DNA of 64,000 bases, from positions 434,001 through 498,000 of the forward strand of contig JAEHOE010000074.1 in assembly GCA_016858145.1 (NCBI GenBank). Direction: 5' to 3'. Shown piece after piece: positions 10,032-20,695 of the stretch; the first letter of the stretch is position 1; each line of letters opens with the position of its first letter. Position numbers and translations under genes: made by a program. The notes under the pieces were generated by a model. That model was not told the origin of the DNA and searched no databases. It was given only the letters and a program-made list of their open reading frames with translations. Source of the stretch: Edaphochlamys debaryana. Lineage: Eukaryota; Chlorophyta; Chlorophyceae; Chlamydomonadales.

Positions 10032-13000
10032 TCATTGGTACAGCGAGCGTATGGTGAGGTACGGATTGCTCGTGGGCGCGGGCCGCGACGCCGCCGCTGA
10101 CTCGTGCTGCGCCTCCTGCCGCTGCTGCTGCTGAGCCAGCTGCTGTGCTAGCTGCTGGTGCTGCTGGTGCTGCTGCTGCGCCTGCTGGCCCATGCCCAGG
10201 GGCGATGCAGCCCAGGGTATGGCCCCGCCAGGGCCCATGGGCGACCCCATCAGCGGCGGCATCCCGATGAGCTTCCCGCCGGACAGCGCCGCCGCCGAGT
10301 TGGAGCGGCGCGCAAAGCCCTGCCCCGCATACGGCTGCGGCGACACCTTGGCCAGGTCTTGCGCTTCCGTGAGGCCTCGGGCGACCCCACCAGACCCACC
10401 GTTGCCGCCGCTCTGCCCTGGAACCACCCGGACCGGCCCCGAGCCCTCCAGCCCCGCCGCATCACCGCCCACGGCCAACACGCTCCCGGGCGTCGCCTCC
10501 GTCGGGCCCGTGTTCTGCCGGATGTACAGATTCTGCAGCGACGCCAGCGCCTGTTCCGCCGAGTCCAGGGCGTGGCGGTAGTCGGAGAGGGCCAGGGAGC
10601 GCTTGTGGAGCAGCCGCTCAGGGCCCCCGCCGGCGCCCAGGCTGAGCCCGGCGCCGGAGGGCGTGGCGGGGCCGGGCCCCGCGCTCATGTCCCGCGCCGT
10701 GAGCACGTTGATGGCTGCAGACATGGTGGAGACGCTGATCATGGGGTCGATGGCCGTCTCCACCTCCATGCTCTGCGGCGAGCGAGAGGGGCCAAGGGTT
10801 GAGGGCCAAGGGCGCAAGGGCCAGGGTTGAGGGCCGTGTTGTGGGGGCATAACGGAGCGACGCAAGCCCCGCACGGTCCGGGCTTGGGCTTGGTCCCCAG
10901 TCTCGAGTCTGCTCAGGCTAGCGCGGCCGGCCATCCCCACCCCTGCACTCACCAGCACGCACGTCTCGCCCATGGTCCCGAGCGCCTGCTCCATGCCCGA
11001 CGTGCGGCCGTAGCCCGGACCCGCGCCGCCCATCCGCGCGCCGCCGCGCGCGCCCCGGCTGCGGTTGAGGTCGTCCACGCCCCCCGGCCGCGGCCCCATG
11101 TTCCCCTCCGACCCCCCCACCGGCAGCAGGCCCCCGGCCTGCACCCGCACGCCCAGGCTCATGCCGTCGCTGCTGCTGCCGAAGGGCTGGTCCATCTGTA
11201 CCGAGGTGGAGGGCGTGAGCCCGACCATGGTATTGACGAGGGCGGACTCGGCGGCTGCCAAGAAGGCGTCCTCGTCTTCATCGTCGCCCGCCTCGCCGCC
11301 GCCGCCGCTGGAGGAGGTGGAGCCGCTGCCGTTGGGGGTGCTGGCGGCAGCTGCGGATGCAAGGGGAGCTGGCGAGGGCGAGGGGCTGCTCGCCAGGAGC
11401 CGCTCGGTGGCCGCCAGCGTCTGGGCGTGCGAGGAGGCGTGCGTGCGCCTGCGGGCGGGGTTAGGGTATGGGGACGCAACCGGGGTCAGGTGCGCAGGAG
11501 GGGACGGGCATAAAAAGGATTGGGTGGGCGACACAGGCGGGCGCTGGCAGTTGGCCCTGCCCAAAGCACGGGCCATGCGCCCACGCCTAAGCCGCATGGA
11601 GAGGCTACAACACCGGCCCAGCCGCTGTCGCACCCCCTCCCTGCACCGCAGCCCCCCGCCCCGTAGCACCCTGAACACTCACAGCCGGAGGCCCTGCGGC
11701 GCTGTGGACCCGGGCGCATCTGACGGCTGCTGCTGCTGCTGCGCCGTGCCGCCCGCTGTAGCCCAGTCGTTCATGCTCCCCTGCATGGAGGCCTTGATGT
11801 ACTGAGCAAGGGCCCCCGCGCTGGAGCTCTCCAGCACGATCAGGCCCGCGTCCGACCCGTCCGCCGACCTGACGGCCCCCAACCGAGCCTCGGCCCCGGC
11901 GCCCGCCGAAGCTGCCCTGCCAGAGGCACCCGCCGCGCCTGCCCCTGCCCCTGTCCCCGCCCCGCCCCCGGAGCCGGAGGGCACCGCCGAAGCCGCTGAC
12001 GAGCCCGCGCCGTTGCCCTGCTGCTGGGACATGTCGGGCTCTGAGTTGCAGAGCACCTCGCCCGACGGGATGGCGGCCAGGTGGGGCCGGCCGCCGTTGC
12101 CCTCGATGGGCGCCTTGGAGCCCGAGCGCCGCGCCGCCTGGCCCTGCCCCTGCCCCTGCTGCTGCGCCGCCACGGCGCTGACGGAGGCGGGCAGCAGGCC
12201 CAGCGGCGCCGAGGCGCTGGGCGCCTCCCCCGGGCTGGACGTGCTGTGCTTGGACGCCAGCGTCAGCTCCCGCCAGCGCCTGAGGCAGCGCGGAGGGCGG
12301 AAGGGGCATCAGCAAAGGCGGCAGAGCGGGGAGCAGGAGCCAAGCTTGGTAGCAAGGCGTAGGCGCCAACACCCACATAACGGGAGGTGCTCCGCAGCCC
12401 TGCAGCAGCAACAGCCACTCACCTGTACACGTCAGCAATCTGCTTGAACGTGGGCCGCTGCTGCGGGTCCGCCCGCCAGCAGTCCAGCATCAGCGAGTAC
12501 ACCGGCTGGGGGCTGCGGGGCGGGAGCAGGAGACGCGGACATGAGACGCGGTCTCAACGTGCGTCCTGCCACACCGTCCCCTTCGCCCCACGTCACGCGC
12601 ACAGCCGAACCCACAACCCGTCAGCCGTGCACAGCGCCTGGCCCCGTCCTGACACCCAGTCCCAACCCCCAGCCCTAAACCCCCAAGCCCCCACCAGTTC
12701 TTGGGCCGCGGCAGGAGGTCCCCCGCCAGCACCGCCCGCATGGCCTCGCTGTTGCTGCGGCTGGCGTACGGCTCGGCGCCGTTGGAGAAGATCTCCCACA
12801 TGGTCACGCCGTACGAGTACACTGCACGTGGGGTGACAGACACGCGGTGATACGTCGGCAACAACGAGGGGAGGGCGTGCACCAAGAGCAAGGGCAACAA
12901 AGGATAGGCAGGGGCGAGGTCCTTACAGCCAAGAGCCCCCCTCCCGCCCGCCCGCCCGCCTCCACGCACCGTCCGACTTTTCCGACCAGCCCTGCCCGCT

Positions 13001-15275
13001 CCGCAGCACCTCGGGCGCGCTCCAGCGCACCGGCACCACCAGGTGCGGCTCGTCGGGGGCGGAGCGGCCCTCGTCCGCCTCGGGGCCCGAGGGGGGGGCC
13101 ACACGGGCCAGACCGAAGTCCGCCACCTGGAGCAGGGGCATGGGCGCGGTTGGGGGTTAGGTTGGGGTTGGGCTCGGGCTGGCCGACGAGGCACGGTGGG
13201 CAGTATGGGTCCCAGAGTGGTGTCGCGGAGGGCCTGGCCCAGGTCCGATTTGGCCTGTGCAGCCCCGGGGGGCCATCAGGCATGCGGGGCACCGCCTGGC
13301 CGCCCGCCGCACCTTGACGTGCACGGGGCTGAGCCCCTGCACCAGGATGTTGCGCGCCGCCAGGTCCCGGTGCAGCACGCCCTCTGAGGCCAGCTCGCAC
13401 ATGGCGTGGCACACCTTGCGGGTGGGGAGGCGCGTGGAGATGGCCGGAAGGGAGGGGCAGACGAAGCGAAGTAAGACTGGAGGATGCGAGCGCACCCATG
13501 GCGGGGCCCGGGCTCCAGGACACATGACTCAAGTCCCTCTCTCCCGCGCCAAGCAATTCCGTGCCCATGCAGCAGCGAATGCCCCCGGGCGCACCTGCTC
13601 GCACATCATGAGCTTTGAGCGGTTCCGCAAGGAGGGCCCAAACTGCGCCAGCACCTGCGGCGTCGATTACCAACGCCGGGGAAAGATCGTCGCACCGCGC
13701 GCGTCGCAACCGAGGTCCGTCAGCCCCGCACTTCCGCCCCGTGTGCGACCTGTGGCTGCCAGCCTCCCCCCTCTCCCGCCCCATAACCCGACCCCAAAGC
13801 GTGCGAGCCCCCTACCTTGTCCAGCGACCCGAACGGCACCAGCTCCACCACGATGTACTCGTTGGCGCCCCCGCGCCCGTCGGGGCACGTGGACCACCTG
13901 CGCAGCGCACGCACCCGAGCGACACGTCCCGTGAGGGGGATTGGGCGTGCGAACCCCCCTGACTTATCCATCGGCATGCGTGAGGGAGCCACTGGCCACC
14001 CACGCAGCCTCCTGTGAGTCCTGCCCAGGCGGCCAGGGCACCAGCCTTTGCTCCAGCCTCCGAGCACCCGTCCGCTTCCACGCCCGCCGCGGAGCCCCTT
14101 CCCCGGCAATCCGTCCTGAGGGGCTGAACGTTAGGCGCCCCGGCCCACTGCGCCGCATGCACAAGCCGCCAACCCAGCGCCCGGTACCCTGGGCGCGACT
14201 GGGCACCCCACTCGCCCCTCCGCACCTGTAGAACTGGACCAGGTTGGGGTGGGAGCCGAGCTGCTGCAGCACCCGCGCCTCCGTCACCATGCCGCCCCGC
14301 CGCATGGCCTTGCGGGTGAGGAGCGGGAGCGAGGGCCCGAACCACAGCGTTAGTGGCGCTGCCGCTCGGAGGGCGCCCCGTAATGCCTAGACCCGGGGAC
14401 CCCCGAGTCGTGCCCTCGGTGCGCCCACTGCGCGCTCACCACAATGGCGACCTGCGTGTTGTTCCAAGTCCCCCGGTAGACCTGGGTCGGGCAGGGCGCA
14501 GGGCGGAGCGTGGGTGGTGGTCACGTGTGTAAACACCCGGCGCCAGATGGCCGCCCGCCTCCGTTGATGTTGGCACTCCCTCTAGGCCCAACCTAGGACC
14601 CAACCCGGCAGCTTTCGGCGTCCAGGCACACACCTGCTTGAACGTGCCGCGCCCGATGAGAGCGTGAAACGTCAGCTCTGAGAAAGGCACCTGCAGCCGG
14701 TCTAGCAGTTTGGGCTGCCCCCCTGGGCTGGGGCTGGCCTGCGTGCCCGAGGCCTCAGGCTGAGAGACTTCCGGTTGGGCTGCCGGGGCGGGTGTGCTTG
14801 GCGCCTCCCCATTCGACGTGACGCTGTCGTCTTGGTCTGCGGGGCAACCGATGGTGGGAGGGGAGGGGAGGGCGTGGGGGTTGCCGGTGTTGCCGGAGCG
14901 GTAACGTGAGCGTTTGGGCTGTGGGCGCGGCGCGGCGCCTCGGACCCAGGCGAGCAGGTGGGTCAGGACGGCGCCTAACCCAGCCAGCGCCCGCGGGCCA
15001 CGGTTACTTTCATTACATGCTATACCAGTCCGTGCTGTGTGCTGGGCCGATGCCCTGGCGGGCACAGTCAAGACGGGCAAGTAAGGGCATCCGGTCGACT
15101 GACCTTTCCGACTGGTTCCGTCACCCGCAACAGATTCCGATGCACGATTCGACCGAGGCTGCGCTTCTAAGGCAGGCTCAGCGTCCTGCTCCGTCGAGAG
15201 TGTATCGCGCGCTCCGCCCGAGTGGCTCGCGGGTTTAGCAGCGAAGCAGCCCCTAAGAGCCCTCAGCAGAGCCAT
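10032..15275 (-). CDS. Tyrosine-kinase-like (TKL) protein kinase with displaced lysine and Q-rich tail
   Basis: Thirteen exons close in frame to 983 residues: 15275-15104, 14836-14634, 14481-14440, 14308-14226, 13897-13816, 13654-13595, 13414-13313, 13126-12970, 12821-12695, 12512-12423, 12279-11683, 11448-10953, 10772-10032. Residues 1-110 are low complexity. The kinase domain spans about 112-370: glycine loop IGRGTFKQVYRGTW, strand TQVAIV, LVQFYRW, VVELVPFGSLDK, HRDLAARN (D231), ADFGLA (D251), VPVRWSAPEVL, DVYSYGVTMWEIF and CWRADPQQRPTFKQI. HRD and DFG are intact. The VAIK lysine position is valine (V139), while K124 sits in the glycine loop. The tail of about 600 residues is Ala/Gly/Ser-rich, has a helical piece (LASLQNLYIRQN) and ends in Gln repeats. 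A second phase-compatible donor exists in exon 1. The substrate is unknown. Confidence 0.85.
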
Positions 15276-17146
15276 CTTTAGCCGGGCCTTCGACTGCGCT
15301 TTGCGGTGGCGGTCCGCCTGCGACCGAGTTGCGCCATCTCGCCACCTAGGCGTACCAGGCCACCTAGTCCAAAGCGTAACAACGTAACATTACTATTGGC
15401 GCGGGAGGCCAGCACGGGATCGTTGCCGGGTTGCAGCGATGGCATCCCCCCCCCCCTCCATCCCCCCTGCCGTGCTGCGGCCTCCTGCGTGTCGCGGGGC
15501 CCGTCACGCTGGTCCGCCCCAGAAATGGCTCACCCGACAGTCTGGGCTGTAACTTAGCGGCCCACTACTAGCCCTCATCCCGCACGCATAGTGGCCATGT
15601 TGGTACCACTACTTGGTAGGGATTGCGGGGCGGTCAAGGTGTGCCACCTGCAGGCAGCAGCCGAGACCACGGGGCCCATGCAACGTGCAGCTAGCCGGGA
15701 GTCACCAAGGCACCTGCCAGAGCGGTATCCCTGGATTCCCCGCCGCAAGGAGGCACGCTGGAGGCATGTTTTGCACCTGTGCAAGGTAATAATAGCACCG
15801 GTCGAGCAACAGGAGCGGTCGAGCAAGGAAAGCAGGGGAGGGGTGGTGATTCGTCTGGGCAACAGCAAGTAGCGCCAATCCTGCCGTTCCAGGAGGTATT
15901 GCCATGGAGACCGCCGTTTGGCATGTATGGCCTGATGCTGGCTGGCTTTGGCTGGGGGAAGAGGGTCAATGCAACGTGCAGCTATCTGGGCCCGGGGCTG
16001 GGGCTGGGGCCTATGGGCCGCGGGAGAGGGTTACATCGAGCCTCCTCCGCACCTTGCCAGGGAGGGTTTCCAGCGGGCACAGTATGCTTCTTCATAGGCG
16101 GGGCCGTGTGGCGTGCGGGGCCAGCGGCTACCGGCAGACGTACAGGCAGCCGTGCGGAGCCATTTTGGGGCTGAGCCGCCGCCGTCAGGCTCTTCGGCGA
16201 AGTCCGGCATTGCGGGGTTGCGAAGGCCCGTAACTTATGGCGGCGTGGGTTGGCTGGTTCTGCGCTGTGGGGCGTAGTGCTTGATTGCGCGGCCCCAGTG
16301 CTGCCCGGCCTCGCGGGGTTTGGGGCTCAGCCCTTTTCCCTGTCCTGAGGAGGACAGACACCCTTGTTGGGGGAGGCGGTGTGGGTATTGCACGTTACAG
16401 ACTCTTTCTCACGCAAAATTGCTGATATGTGGGGTGCGTGCGGGATGCTCCACGCGAAGCCTCGGGGGTATCCGGGGCCGGAGGATGGACGCGGGGCGAA
16501 AGACAATTCCACCGCCGACCAGCGGTGGGTGCATAAGGGTATTGCACGGTGCAGACTCTTTCTCACGCAAAAAGGCGAATGTGTGGGGTGCGTGCGGGAT
16601 GCTCCGCGCGAAGCCTCGGGGGTATCCGGGGCTGGAGGATGGACGCGGGGCGAAACACATTCCAACGCCGACCGGAGTCTACTTCTCTCCCTAGACGACT
16701 CTGTGAAGCCGTGAGCGCCAGCCCTTCAACCCGTGCTACGCACACTTCACTAGCTGGTACAGATGAGGATTCCGCACGCAGCGTGTGGGGAGCGGCGGGA
16801 GGGAGGGGAGCGACGCGACATGCGCGACCAGGGGCGGCACGGTCGCTGTGCGGGGGGACTCACATGCGCGTGACTGAGCCATCACCGCTCCAAGCTTTCA
16901 CAGCGCACCATACACCGGACGAGAACTGCCAAAGAATTGCACAAACACCAGCTTCAGAGGATAACTCGCTAGCCCAGCTGCAGGACCCGACCCACGAAGT
17001 TCGCTCGCTCAGCTTAGTCTTACAGCCTGATGCGCGGGCCTTAAGTGATAAACCAGTCTCTGGAGGGCTGGTCTTTAGGGTACTGTTTCAGCCGCGCTTG
17101 TGCGGCTAGTTCGGAGCCTGAGGCGGTGTGAGCATAGCCAGCCAGC
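15276..17146. other. Divergent spacer between TKL kinase and CK1
   Basis: About 1.9 kb holds the two promoters and 5' UTRs. It contains the 154-bp direct repeat listed separately. The phrase gcaacgtgcagcta also occurs twice, near 15679 and 15970. I see no coding exon. Confidence 0.55.
16383..16673. repeat. Imperfect direct repeat, two copies, 154-bp spacing
   Basis: Copy A (16383-16520) and copy B (16537-16673) both begin gggtattgcacg, share agactctttctcacgcaaa, a long gcgtgcgggatgctcc block and the ending gccgacc. They differ by scattered substitutions and a small indel. They sit 470 bp upstream of the CK1 start. No transposon ends or target duplication are evident. Confidence 0.85.
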
Positions 17147-19618
17147 ATGAATGAGACGATCGTTGGTGGCAAATATAGACTTGGAAAGAAGCTCGGAGGC
17201 GGGTCGTTCGGAGAGATTTTCTTGGGTAAGCGCATTGCCGGCAGCACTGCTGGAGTGGGACCCTTCTGAGACTTGCTCCTGCTTGCAGGTACCAACCTTC
17301 AAACTGGCGAGGAAGTCGGTGTTAAGCTGGTGGGCTATGACGCGGGCGCGAGCGAGCGGGGTTCAGCGTCTCCAGCGCTTCGACCGCGGGACGTTGCAGG
17401 AGTTGGGGAAAGCGGCAGAACCCCGCATCTTTCGCGGCTGGCCGAGTGGAAGTTCTCCCCCCCGGCCCCCTCACGGGGGCGTTGCGCCCGTGGACCCCTA
17501 CACCCGAACCCCCGCCCTCGACTGAACGTCCGTGGCACGCCAGCGACCTGTTTCTAGCCTTCTGCACCCTTCTGAGTGGTGTCCGCATCCTGATGTGCAG
17601 GAGCCGGTGAAAGCCCGGCACCCACAGCTGCTGTATGAGTCAAAGTTGTACAAAGTCCTTCAAGGCGGCGGTGGGTAGGGTACCCTAAGCGCACGTGTGC
17701 TGACCAAGCGCTGCAGGGCCGGTTGTGTGGGATGCCTCACGCTGCTACCCCCACCCTACAGTTGGAATCCCCAACCTCCGATGGTACGGAATCGAGGGGG
17801 AGTACAACGTGATGGTGATTGACCTCCTGGGGCCCAGCCTGGAGGACCTCTTCAACTTTTGCGGCCGGAAGTTCAGCCTTAAGACGGTGATCATCCTGGC
17901 AGACCAAATGATCTCCCGCGTGGAGTACCTGCACTCCCGCAGCTTCATCCACCGCGACATCAAGCCCGATAACTTCCTCATGGGCCTGGGGAAACGGGCA
18001 AACCAGGTATGGGGCTTGCGGGAAGGAGGGGTAAGCGCGGGAACGGGGTCTCAGCACCGCGGGCGGGCGCTGCATCAATGAGAGCCGTGCTGGGGCAGGG
18101 ATGCGGGGTTTCTCGCCCTACATGCGCTGCGCTCTAACGACCCGATTCCCCGACCCAGGTCAACATCATCGACTTTGGCCTGGCGAAGAAGTACCGGGAC
18201 CCCAAAACCCACCAGCACATTCCCTATTGCGAAAACAAGAACCTGACCGGGACAGCGCGGTACGCCAGCGTCAACACGCACATGGGCATCGAGCAAAGCC
18301 GGCGCGACGACCTGGAGTCACTGGGATACGTGTTCATGTAAGCACGCGAACGCCCGGGGACATCCACACATGGGCTGCAACCGCAGATGACATCTGCCTC
18401 GACCCACATCGCCCGATCGGCCTCGACAAGCCGCTTCGTTGGGGAGTCACCGAGCGACGCCGCTCGGCGTCCAGAGCTGCCTCCACTGCCCCTGACATGT
18501 CCCCGCGCGCACCGCCCCCAGGTACTTTCTGCGCGGCAGCCTGCCCTGGCAGGGCCTGCAGGCGGCCACCAAGAAGCAGAAGTACGAGCGCATCAGCGAG
18601 AAGAAGATGAAGACGCCGTTCGAGGTGCTGTGCAAGGGCTTCCCGCAGGAGTTCGTGCTGTACTTCCAGTACGTCAGGAACCAGCGCTTCGAGGAGAAGC
18701 CCGACTACGCCTACCTCCGCCGCCTCTTCCGGGACCTGTTCGCCAAGGAGGGTGAGTCGTTCACAGGCGAAGGCCCGGTGACTGGCCTGCCAAGCATGTG
18801 GCCACACGAGAACCTGTGTGCCACCCTCGGACAACCCATGCACCAGCACCAGCTAGAGCTTCGGTGGGACAGTCTGCAGTCCATTAACCTCTGCTCCTGT
18901 TTGCCTGCTGGCGGCTTGCAGGGTGGACGTGGGACTACGTCTTCGACTGGACCATTCTCAAGTACCAGCGCTCGGCCAACGGCCAGGTGGAGCGGCCCGT
19001 GGCGCTGCCGGAGGCCTCCACGTCCCGGCCCGCGGCGCTGCCGGAGGCGCCGGATGCGGGCGCCACGCGCAGGCGGTGAGTGCGGACTGAGTGGTGCACC
19101 ACACGGCTGGGCAGCAGCGGGACGGGGCGCTGGGCTGGACGTGCTGCACGCCTGCAGCGCAGCCTGTGGTCTGCACGGTCAGGGCCGACCCACGTCGGCC
19201 CCACTCGTGGTACTTCTCTCCCGGGCATCTAGGTATGTGGGTCGGAGGCGTGCACAGTCTGACGTCCTCCCGGCCCTTCCCGGTGTCCCTTGTGCCCCAG
19301 GGACGAGGAGGCCGACCGCGCCAAGGAGCTGGCGCACCAGGGCTCCGGGCGAGGGACGGGGGGCATGAAGAAGACGCTGGTAAGCAGGCGGGCGGGGGCG
19401 GAGGTTGCCGTATCGAGCACCCCCGCATGTTGGCCGGGCCTCCTTGGCCCCATGCTATCGGATGCCTGGGAATGTGCCTTGCACCAGCTGGGTTGAAGCG
19501 ACCGGTGCATCGTTCGTTTGGTATTGTGCCTCTTTGTCCTGTTGCTGACTTGCTCCCTGCCTTCCTTTGCCCTCCGCTGCTTTGTGGCCCGCAGCAAGCG
19601 CTCTTCACCCGGGCATGA
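17147..19618 (+). CDS. CK1: Casein kinase 1
   Basis: Nine exons close in frame to 366 residues: 17147-17225, 17289-17329, 17601-17670, 17762-18006, 18159-18337, 18522-18751, 18922-19075, 19301-19379, 19595-19618. The kinase domain starts at once ([18 protein letters not shown]) and shows CK1 family signatures: [57 protein letters not shown] and [20 protein letters not shown] (the CK1 replacement of the APE motif), ending KYQRSA. A short tail of about 60 residues is Ala/Pro/Glu-rich. CK1 is a soluble Ser/Thr kinase. In algae and plants the family acts in signalling, clocks and flagella (established knowledge); which role applies here is unknown. The last exon codes for only seven residues. Confidence 0.95.
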
Positions 19619-20695
19619 CCGGGAGCCAAGTCGACTGGAGGGCTGGAGCTTACCCTGGTGGCGTGGCTGTGAAAAGGAGGACGGCGCTGGCGTCCTGAGA
19701 AGAGGGCGGCTAGGGCGTCCTGGACCCTGGAGCGGGGTCAGCACGGCGGATACTCACGGCATGAGGTTGCTGCACAGGAGCGGCCTTGGGATTGATTGTT
19801 CGTGAGAAGGCAGGCCGCCTACTGGGCCTGTCCTGGTCAGAACTCAGATGCATGGAGCTCGCACCCCGCCAAGCACAGCCGCGATGGAGGCTGTGGATTG
19901 GCCCGGGATGTGGATGGGGGTGGGGGTGCTAGTACTGGGCCCTGGCCAACGGGGCGCCTTGAAGATTTGCAGGCGGGGGCAACAACGGAAGCCGGTATGG
20001 CCGCTGGCAGAGATTCACATGACCGCGCTGGAACACGCAGCGCTGGATTGCGCGAATGCATTTGTTAGGTAGGGACGGCAGCGGCATCCCCGGCCTCGCT
20101 CGCCCCGGGGGAGGGCTGAGCGTTGCATCGACAGGGGACGGTGGAGAGGGTTAGCGCCGCGTGTCGTGCATTGATGCGGGTTAGCGTAGATGCGATTCTG
20201 TGACCAGTCGTGTGGGCGGGGCTGACTTGTGCTAGCATGTTACCGTGAACGAGGTGCGATAGCGCGTTGATGCGCGTGGAGGCAGACTAGGTGCATGGTG
20301 TGGGCTAACGAGCACACCAACAGGAAGGTGTGCAATAAGCATGGTGGTCAGCTGGGGGCTGGCCGGTCGAATACAGAACCCATGTGTGGGGGCTGTGAAG
20401 TCTCCGCCCTGCGCACGGCCATTGCTCGGCCAGCTCGGGTGGAACTGCACTGGTCAAGGCGACAGGGAGCATACGGATCGGTTGGCAGGGGCCGAGGGGC
20501 CCAGTGTGCAAGCATACGCTTAGGGGGGTGGGGTCGGCCGGGGCCAGCGTGTAGTACGTGTGTTTTTGCACTGGCGCGAGTCCGACTCTTCAAGTCAAGC
20601 GTGGCTATACATTCCGCACCACAGGCAGCGTGACACTGCTTCCCTGCACAGCGACTCCTTGGCAGCTCGCCTCAAACAAGTTGGAAGCTGGCCCG
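19619..20695. other. Spacer between CK1 and prolyl hydroxylase
   Basis: About 1.1 kb holds the 3' UTR of CK1 and the 5' region of the next gene, both on +. I see no coding exon, RNA gene or clear poly(A) signal. Confidence 0.5.

Noticed and set aside
10158..11805. Long plus-strand open frames across 10.1-11.8 kb
   Set aside because: They mirror the low-complexity C-terminal exons of the minus-strand kinase; GC-rich DNA gives few stops.
16327..16714. Paired similar frames in the 154-bp repeat, on both strands
   Set aside because: Similarity between the two comes from the DNA repeat; the frames are broken differently in each copy.
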